Below, piece after piece: positions 58,034 to 64,000 of a DNA stretch of 64,000 nucleotides. Source of the stretch: Topomyia yanbarensis (lineage: Eukaryota > Arthropoda > Insecta > Diptera > Culicidae); contig NC_080671.1 of NCBI RefSeq assembly GCF_030247195.1, positions 206,272,397 through 206,336,396 of the forward strand. The letters run 5' to 3'. The translations under genes were made by a program, and so were the position numbers. Position 1 is the stretch's first letter; every line of letters starts with the position of its first letter. The notes under the pieces were generated by a model. The model ran no database searches. It was given only the letters and a program-made list of their open reading frames with translations, and was not told the origin of the DNA.

Positions 58034-59718
58034 CTAGCCCGCTTGGAAGAAAAACGGGCAGCCAGTAAAAATCCGTCAGGATTCCGGCAGCTGTCAAAAT
58101 TATCAAAATCCCGCTCGGAAGAAAAACGGGCAGCCAGCAAAAATCCGTCAGGATTCCGGCAGCTGTCAAAATTATCAAAATGGCGCTGCCAGAATTCAGC
58201 TATACTCCTTCCAGTTATGGCAGGCAGATTCACCTCACCGGTTCTGTTTTGTTTATCGTTATTTCATTTTCGCCATATTTATATTTTTCCAAGAAGGATA
58301 GTTTTGGCAGATGAAAAAATAGGAAGAAGCAAAGATTTTGGTTTCAAACAAGGTAAGTAATATGGATTTCATGTCTCCAGACATGTTTTTATTATAAATT
58401 TACATAAAACTAATAAAAAATTAAGAAAAAAATACAAGCAAAACCTGAAGCGGTACAAAACCGGTCCTGCTGGTGCGTGCCTGGCAGAAATCCGGAAAAA
58501 CCCGTTAATAACCGTAAGGCGAAAAATTCTGCCAGAAACGGTTGTTGCATTTGAGCCGGCCGGCTGGGCAGCGTTCTGCCAGCCAGACCCCCAGAAATTC
58601 TGCCAGAGTTTTTATTTCGCTGCCGGCTATCTGGGGGGAATCCTGCCAGGCACGTCCGAGTGGGATGGCGCTGCCAGAAATCAGCTATACTCCTTCCAGT
58701 TATGGCAGGCAGATTCGCCTCACCGGTTCTGTTTTGTTTATCGTTGTTTTATTTTCGCCATATTTACATTTTTCCAAGAAGGATAGTGTTGGCAGATGAA
58801 AAAATAGGAAGAAATAAAGATTTTGGTTTCAAACGTGGTAAGTAATATGGATTTCATGTCCCCAGACATGGTTTTATTATAAATTTACATAAAATTTAAA
58901 AAAAATTAAGAAAAATACAAGCAAAACCTGAAACGGTACAAAACCGGTCCTGCCGGTGCGCGCCTGGCAGAAATCCGGCAGAAAAAACCGTTAATAACCG
59001 TAAGGCGAAAAATTCTGCCAGAAACGGTTGTTGCATTTGAGCCGGCCGGCTGGGCAGCGCTCTGCCAGCCAGACCCCCAGAAATTCTGCCAGACTTTTTA
59101 TTTCGCTGCCGGCTATCTCCCGCTCGGACGTGCCTGGCAGATTTCCCCCCAGATAGCCGGCAGCGAAATAAAAACTCTGGCAGAATTTCTGGGGGTCTGG
59201 CTGGCAGAGCGCTGCCCAGCCGGCCGGCTCAAATGCAACAACCGTTTCTGGCAGAATTTTTCGCCTTACGGTTATTAACGGTTTTTTCTGCCGGATTTCT
59301 GCCAGGCGCGCACCGGCAGGACCGGTTTTGTACCGTTTCAGGTTTTGCTTGTATTTTTCTTAATTTTTTTTAAATTTAATGTAAATTTATAATAAAACCA
59401 TGTCTGGGGACATGAAATCCATATTACTTACCACGTTTGAAACCAAAATCTTTATTTCTTCCTATTTTTTCATCTGCCAACACTATCCTTCTTGGAAAAA
59501 TGTAAATATGGCGAAAATAAAACAACGATAAACAAAACAGAACCGGTGAGGCGAATCTGCCTGCCATAACTGGAAGGAGTATAGCTGATTTCTGGCAGCG
59601 CCATTTTGATAATTTTGACAGCTGCCGGAATCCTGACGGATTTTTACTGGCTGCCCGTTTTTCTTCCAAGCGGGCTGGGGGGAAATCTGCCAGGCACGTC
59701 CGAGCGGGAGATGTCATA
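58034..59718. mobile_element. large palindromic repeat with three copies of one module
   Basis: A module (GGCGCTGCCAGAA.TCAGCTA through CAAGAAGGATAGTNTTGGCA to CAAAC..GGTAAGTAATATGG) occurs direct near 58180 and 58665, and inverted near 59600-59430. The centre of symmetry is near 59130, and arms 58640-59115 and 59140-59620 are nearly identical. A 72-bp tandem pair (CCCGCTTGGAAGAAAAACGG) opens the left end. The module ends in a consensus splice donor (AG/GTAAGT) and may be a captured 5' exon; no protein recognised. Confidence 0.75.
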
Positions 59719-60537
59719 CAGAGATGCCAGATACTTTTTTCAAATGTCTGCAATAATAATTTTAAAGTCTGGGAATAAAGAGACTAGAATAACAAAGAGA
59801 CGCATTGTTCCGTTTGGAATTCCAATTTTACTGTCAATGTCATTCCAAACGAACAAGAGTTGTCAATCGTAAATGTTTAGCATAATATGGCATTGTTTTT
59901 AAGGAAGTATTGTTATGCAATTCATTAAAATTACTAAAGATTTGAAAGATAAAAATTATATCCTCAAACCAAATTTGTTACAATACTATCGTGTTTAGAA
60001 ACGCTAAAAAGAAAAGGGCTTGGTTTTATGAGCACGAAATTCAGTATGAGGGGAACGAATACCAAATGATGCAAATAATTTTTGGCCTAATATGGTTTTG
60101 CTGCTACAAAATACGATTCCTGCGGATATAACTATGTTTTAGCTGGTCGAGGAACTAAGCAGACCAGAAGTCGCATCGGATTTTTATATTGGTTAGAGAA
60201 ACAAACGAAATAACAACAAACAAGTTTGGTGAGGCATGCACATTTGCAGTGTTGCTTGTGACCTGGTTGCTAGTTGAATTGTTTTCACTGAATTAAGATG
60301 GCGTCTCTTTGTTATTCTAGTCTCTTTATCTGGGAAGAACAAAAATGTCAGGAAAACTAGTGAAACCAAAAGCCTTTATATACAAAAATCTGTAAATATC
60401 TGCAACCAAACTAAAAAATCTGCAAATATTTGCAACCAAACTAAAAAATCTGCAAATATCTGCGTCATCGAAAAAATCTGCAGCTAAAATTAAAAGCCTG
60501 CGAATTTGCAGACATGTCTGCAAATCTGGCATCTCTG
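59719..60537. mobile_element. CAGAGATGCCAG hAT-type MITE, copy 2, interrupted
   Basis: CAGAGATGCCAGATACTTTT (59719) to ..GGCATCTCTG (60537). It is identical in plan to 57766-58025, but a 553-bp element is inserted at its TCTGGGAA. Its own flanks do not match, so its left side was probably rearranged with the adjacent palindrome. Confidence 0.85.
59776..60328. mobile_element. 553-bp element with perfect 28-bp TIR and 8-bp TSD
   Basis: The TIR begins TAAAGAGACTAGAATAACAA and is perfect over 28 bp (59776-59803, 60301-60328). TCTGGGAA flanks both ends (59768-59775, 60329-60336), and the unoccupied site TCTGGGAAGAAC is seen at about 57816. An 8-bp duplication fits hAT, though the terminus is not a classic hAT CA(G)-type. 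No ORF. Confidence 0.9.
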
Positions 60538-60617
60538 AATGTTAACTATAGAGTATAACGTAGAACTGTTCTATGCAAACGATTTCACTCATGCACATGT
60601 GGTTTTTGTTTGAGGCG

Positions 60618-60697
60618 AAACTGAGTCAGCTCCCAACCCCAACTGCTGTCAAAATATATGAACTGACAGCAGTTGGGGTTAGAACCTGACTCAGTTT
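60618..60697. repeat. inverted repeat (AACTGAGTCA / CCCAACCCCAACTGCTGTCA)
   Basis: Two-step hairpin: AACTGAGTCAG pairs with CTGACTCAGTT, and CAACCCCAACTGCTGTCA pairs with TGACAGCAGTTGGGGTT, around an AT-rich loop. Confidence 0.8.
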
Positions 60698-61286
60698 CAG
60701 GTTCAATTCAAGCCTAGGATAGGATCTGCCAGCTCTGTCCCCCGTTTTTGAACCAATTCTGAACCAGCTCGTGATTGGACGAAAGTGACATAGGCCAACC
60801 TTCGGCTTGGAAACTAAAAGTACTAAAGGGCTGCTTGGAAGTGTTGTCATATTGTAATATCAAACATAAAACGACGATTGTTAACTGTGTTGATTTTTTT
60901 GTTTTCTCGAGATACCGCTGTCTTTCTATAACATCCGTCTGTAATTATGAAGTGCAGGCATTATTTGGCAGACGAAATCAAACATATTATAAAATACAAA
61001 TATGTATTTGATATTATCCAGAACTGAAGTTCCCGAGAGATCTGGTAGCGCGGTTATCGTGGATTCTGTTCTGTGTGCGGAAAAAAGCGGAAATCCGCCA
61101 GCCAGCCTCTTTTCGAAATCAACAGGCTGTGTAGCGTAAGTATGAAAAGATTTTGAACTTCATGTAAAAATTGTCTTTGTTCCAGTACCGAGTAAATTGG
61201 AAGTACTGAGCAAACAGGGAGAAAGTTATCCCGGAAGTCGCTTCTTGTTCTTCCTTTGGTATTATCGATACAGTTGAATTTTACAG
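60698..61286. other. no gene; MITE end near 61178
   Basis: TTTGTTCCAGTACCGAGTAA near 61178 resembles the terminus of the MITE at 33750. Otherwise nothing supported. Confidence 0.4.
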
Positions 61287-61700
61287 CACAGAGAACAGAC
61301 ATCCATGATCGAACAAAAATATTTAAAAAACGTGTGTAAACATTTGAATTAATATACGAAAAACACTTGCGCCGCCACACCAACCTATCCCAACTATCCG
61401 TCAAATCGATTCCGGAACCGGTTCGAAATCCTGGATGGATTCAGCATGGAATCTAGCTCAAAGAAAACAACCGATTCCGATTCTATCGGTTGACGCATTT
61501 GAGCTGGAATTCATGTTGGAAGTCCGAATCGGTTCCGGACTAGTTTGACTGGGTAGAGGAATAACCGCTGTCAATTCTGTCGCACTCAGCCACAAAAAAA
61601 CATGACGACAGTAGCGCACCTGGTTTAGATATCCAAACTACCTTCGAAACCGTTAGAGATTTTACACAAGTTGAATGCTGAAGATGGACGTCTGTTCTCT
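61287..61700. mobile_element. CACAGAGAACAGAC element, copy 1
   Basis: CACAGAGAACAGACATCC (61287) to ..GGACGTCTGTTCTCT (61700); the last three bases of the right TIR are missing. About 95% identical to 62557-62973. A single left end of the family occurs at 42658. Confidence 0.8.
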
Positions 61701-62549
61701 CAACATGAGCGAAAATAGCGTCTGAAAAATTACCTCGTACTTTATATTCCCATTTATGAACAGGAGCTTGATTAAGAACCAAACAACTCAATGCCGTGTT
61801 AAACTAACCACTTTTTCCGAATAATATAACAGATTTGTTAAAAAAAATGTATTTTGAACGTTTTATGTAGATAAATGTTTTGGTCCCTTTTGAATCATCG
61901 CACTGGTTTTGTGCCCTCTCCCATAATCCCTTTTCGGCGAGACGTTAGCTTAGTGCGGGCGGGTGAGCCTGAGCCCTTTTGTTTACAGCAAATGATTATG
62001 TGACGTTTATTTTGATCCCTTTCTTGGTGTTGCGATGTTTTTGTTCCCTTTTCAAGTATAGTCTTTTTCATTAAGAAAAGGGCCCATAAACAAATTTTTC
62101 CGTTTTGTTGTTTAGTGTATATGAACCGTTAATTTTTGAGGGGAAGTGCACTTCCGGTGAAAATTTCAACGTGTCGACATGTTGGTTTTCACCGAGTGCT
62201 AGATAATTCGCTTTTTTCACCTTGATTGGGCGAATTACTCGTGCTGTGGTGGACCAATTTTGTGGCGCTGCGAGTTTATCGTCGGTTGGTCACAAAAAGT
62301 AAAGTCCATTGGACTATAAACGAAAATTAACTGGCAATATAGCTTTATACGCTGTGCCATTTTTGGGCTTTGTTTCACAAACAAGCCAAACAGAAGCGAA
62401 GAAGAAGAAGAGGGGAAGTGAAAGGGAACATAAGCAAAACAAGTTATTTTGCTTATGTGCCTTTTCGATAATCCATTATGTCGCCAACAGCCAGGTCTCA
62501 GAATCGGCTTATTCAAGGTATGTATAAAGCTTTGTTAGTGTCCATTTGA
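61701..62549. other. no gene recognised
   Basis: Nothing supported; short frames at 62235-62527 on both strands lack domains. Confidence 0.4.
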
Positions 62550-62556
62550 AGTAAGT

Positions 62557-62973
62557 CACAGAGAACAGACATCCATGATCGAACAAAAATATTTAAAAAA
62601 CGTGTGTAAACATTTGAATTAATATACTAAAAACACTAGCGCCGCCACACCAACCTATCCCCATTATCCGTCAAATCGATTCCGGAACCGGTTCGAAATC
62701 CTGGATGGATTCTGCATGGAAACTAGTTCAAAGAAAACAACCGATTCCGACTCTATCGGTTGACGCATTTGAGCTATAATTCATGCTGGAACTCCGAATC
62801 GGTTCCGGACTAGTTTGACTGGGTAGAGGAATAACCGCTGTCAATTCTGTCGCACTCAGCCACAAAAAAACATGACGACAGTAGCGCACCTGGTTTAGAT
62901 ATCCAAACTACCTTCGAAACCGTTAGAGATTTTACACAAGTTGAATGCTGAAGATGGACGTCTGTTCTCTGTG
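62557..62973. mobile_element. CACAGAGAACAGAC element, copy 2, with TSD
   Basis: CACAGAGAACAGACATCC (62557) is inverted at 62973 (GGACGTCTGTTCTCTGTG, 17 of 18). AGTAAGT flanks both ends (62550-62556, 62974-62980). 417 bp, no ORF. Confidence 0.85.
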
Positions 62974-63072
62974 AGTAAGTATTAACCGGAATTGTTTACG
63001 TTTTGTTTATCGGCCCATTTGAAATGTTCTCGTCGAAATGCTCTATCCCAGTGAGCAAATTTTCGGGCAGAG

Positions 63073-63243
63073 CCCGGTCAAACCATTCGGAATTTGATTA
63101 GGAATCCTGAATGGAGTCATTATGGATTCCAAATCAAATGCAACAACCGATTCTGAGTCGGAATCGGTTGTTGCATTTGATTTGGAATCCATAATGACTC
63201 CATTCAGAAATCCAAACCGGTTCCGGAATAAGTTTAACTGGGA
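63073..63243. mobile_element. CCCGGTCAAAC/GTTTAACTGGG fold-back MITE
   Basis: CCCGGTCAAACCATTCGGAA to ..AAGTTTAACTGGGA, with the inner GGATTCCAAATCAAATGCAA inverted. It shows the uninterrupted TAATGACTCCATTCAG site used to define the nested insertion at 38531. Confidence 0.85.
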
Positions 63244-63656
63244 GACCGCTCTGCTAGATTTCTGTAAGTCTTGGTTTGGCAGCCCTGTCAGATTTCTGCG
63301 CGTAACCTGTCGGGTTAGTTGAGCTAGGGCGAACTCGGTTTCGCTCGCGTTTTCTGGCAAATTTTGACAGGAAATGAGCAAAGCGCTGGCATAACTCGGA
63401 CATAAACTGTGCAAAGACACATAGAATTGGCAACCCTTCCACTGGCTGCAACGTCCGTGGATGGTTTGTTGCGCGACACCTTTCGCTCAAACCGTTGTGA
63501 CCGGTATCCCTAACGTGTATCTGTGAGCGGTTCTGCGTGAGTGACCCCTCCGTCCCAGACGAAACGTCAGACTTGGCGGGCTATTACTCACACAGCTTGA
63601 CATCATATTCAGGGTAGGATTTAGGATAGGTAGGATTGAGCAAATCACGAGTATTA
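63244..63656. other. no gene; downstream flank of the zinc-finger frame
   Basis: Would be 3' UTR or flank of the minus-strand gene to the right. No AATAAA in the expected orientation was confirmed. Confidence 0.35.
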
Positions 63657-64000
63657 TCACATTATGGCGAAGCCAACAAAAAAAAGGTGTAACCAACGGT
63701 TACAGTGGATAAGTTTGTGCTGCGTAAGTTCTTTAGATTCAAGAAACTTTCTACCACAGATGTCGCAACTAAATATCTGATCCGCAAGATTAATATCGAT
63801 GTGAACATGCTGGTGACGTTTCAGACTGCTTCTTTCTACGTAGCCATTGCCACAGATATCACACTTATACGGACGCTCGCCAGTATCCATGCGCATGTGG
63901 CGAGTGAGTTCAGCACTAGTTATGAATTCTTTGCCACAAATATCGCACTTGTGCGATCTCTCACCCGCATGGATTAGTTTGTGTCGCGTGAGACTCCTGT
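63657..64000 (-). CDS. C2H2 zinc-finger protein, C-terminal part (runs off the window)
   Basis: Open on the minus strand from the right edge to a stop at 63659-63657, about 113 codons seen. From the edge: the end of one finger (LTRHKLIH), linker AGERSHK, finger CDICGKEF..ELTRHMRMD, linker TGERPYK, finger CDICGNGY..LKRHQHVH, a longer linker (IDINLADQIFS), finger CDICGRKF..LTQHKLIH, then a hydrophobic tail (WLHLFFVGFAIM). TGERPY linkers mark a DNA-binding Kruppel-type array, probably a nuclear transcription factor. The second finger ends in Asp (GAT) where the last zinc-binding His (CAT) is expected, so that finger may be weakened or the copy may be decaying. The start lies outside the window. 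Confidence 0.75.
   Translation of the reverse strand, partial: RSLTRHKLIHAGERSHKCDICGKEFITSAELTRHMRMDTGERPYKCDICGNGYVERSSLKRHQHVHIDINLADQIFSCDICGRKFLESKELTQHKLIHCNRWLHLFFVGFAIM

Noticed and set aside
58043..58360. 105-codon frame in the palindromic module
   Set aside because: Recurs in all module copies and begins in a tandem repeat; no domain, and the end coincides with a splice-donor-like site.

Overview
The window reads as intergenic or intronic DNA from a large, repeat-choked insect genome. Canonical GT..AG introns of about 50-235 nt, AATAAA polyadenylation signals, C2H2 fingers, non-LTR reverse-transcriptase debris, many TA-flanked MITEs and several hAT-like insertions with 8-bp duplications fit a mosquito (Culicidae, Aedes/Culex-like). 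That assignment is inference from repeat style; no single-copy marker gene is present. There is no prokaryotic-type gene organisation, CRISPR array or rRNA.

Layout. 1-6.2 kb: the left end of a CACTG-type DNA transposon, then a near-identical 2.38-kb tandem duplication carrying a 9-bp satellite. 6.5-7.6 kb: a broken reverse-transcriptase fragment and an element with a 10-bp target duplication. 9.9-11.4 kb: a degenerate, intron-containing copy of an IQ-motif (myosin-like) gene. 12-21 kb: dispersed repeats, one MITE, and degenerate satellite-like DNA. 21.9-25.6 kb: a very large fold-back element split by a non-LTR insertion. 25.75-26.2 kb: a second fold-back. 26.35-31.61 kb: the main coding unit. 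31.7-38.9 kb: stacked MITEs, nested DNA elements and a dense cluster of one palindromic MITE. 39.5-40.7 kb: a 347-bp satellite. 42-48 kb: pogo-like, hAT-like and CACTG MITEs. 49.2-51.9 kb: an inverted-repeat-bounded unit with satellite arms. 52.2-52.8 kb: an almost perfect hairpin element. 53.5-56 kb: a second cluster of the 36-38 kb MITE. 57.7-60.5 kb: nested hAT-like MITEs around a large palindrome. 61-63.2 kb: more MITEs. The window ends in a minus-strand C2H2 zinc-finger coding segment that runs off the right edge.

The most notable object is the 5.26-kb element at 26352-31606. Its ends read CACTGA.., its subterminal regions are rich in CACATA/TATGTG, and it carries two plus-strand genes. 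The first is a spliced gene of about 530 codons that resembles the companion ORF of animal CACTA-like elements and appears largely intact. Its stop codon overlaps by 8 nt the start codon of the second gene. The second gene encodes two C2H2 fingers followed by a CACTA/CMC-like transposase core, with the expected third catalytic acid replaced by serine and a likely late frameshift. Three further CACTG-type termini (569, 39207, 45166-45929) suggest a related family active in this genome.
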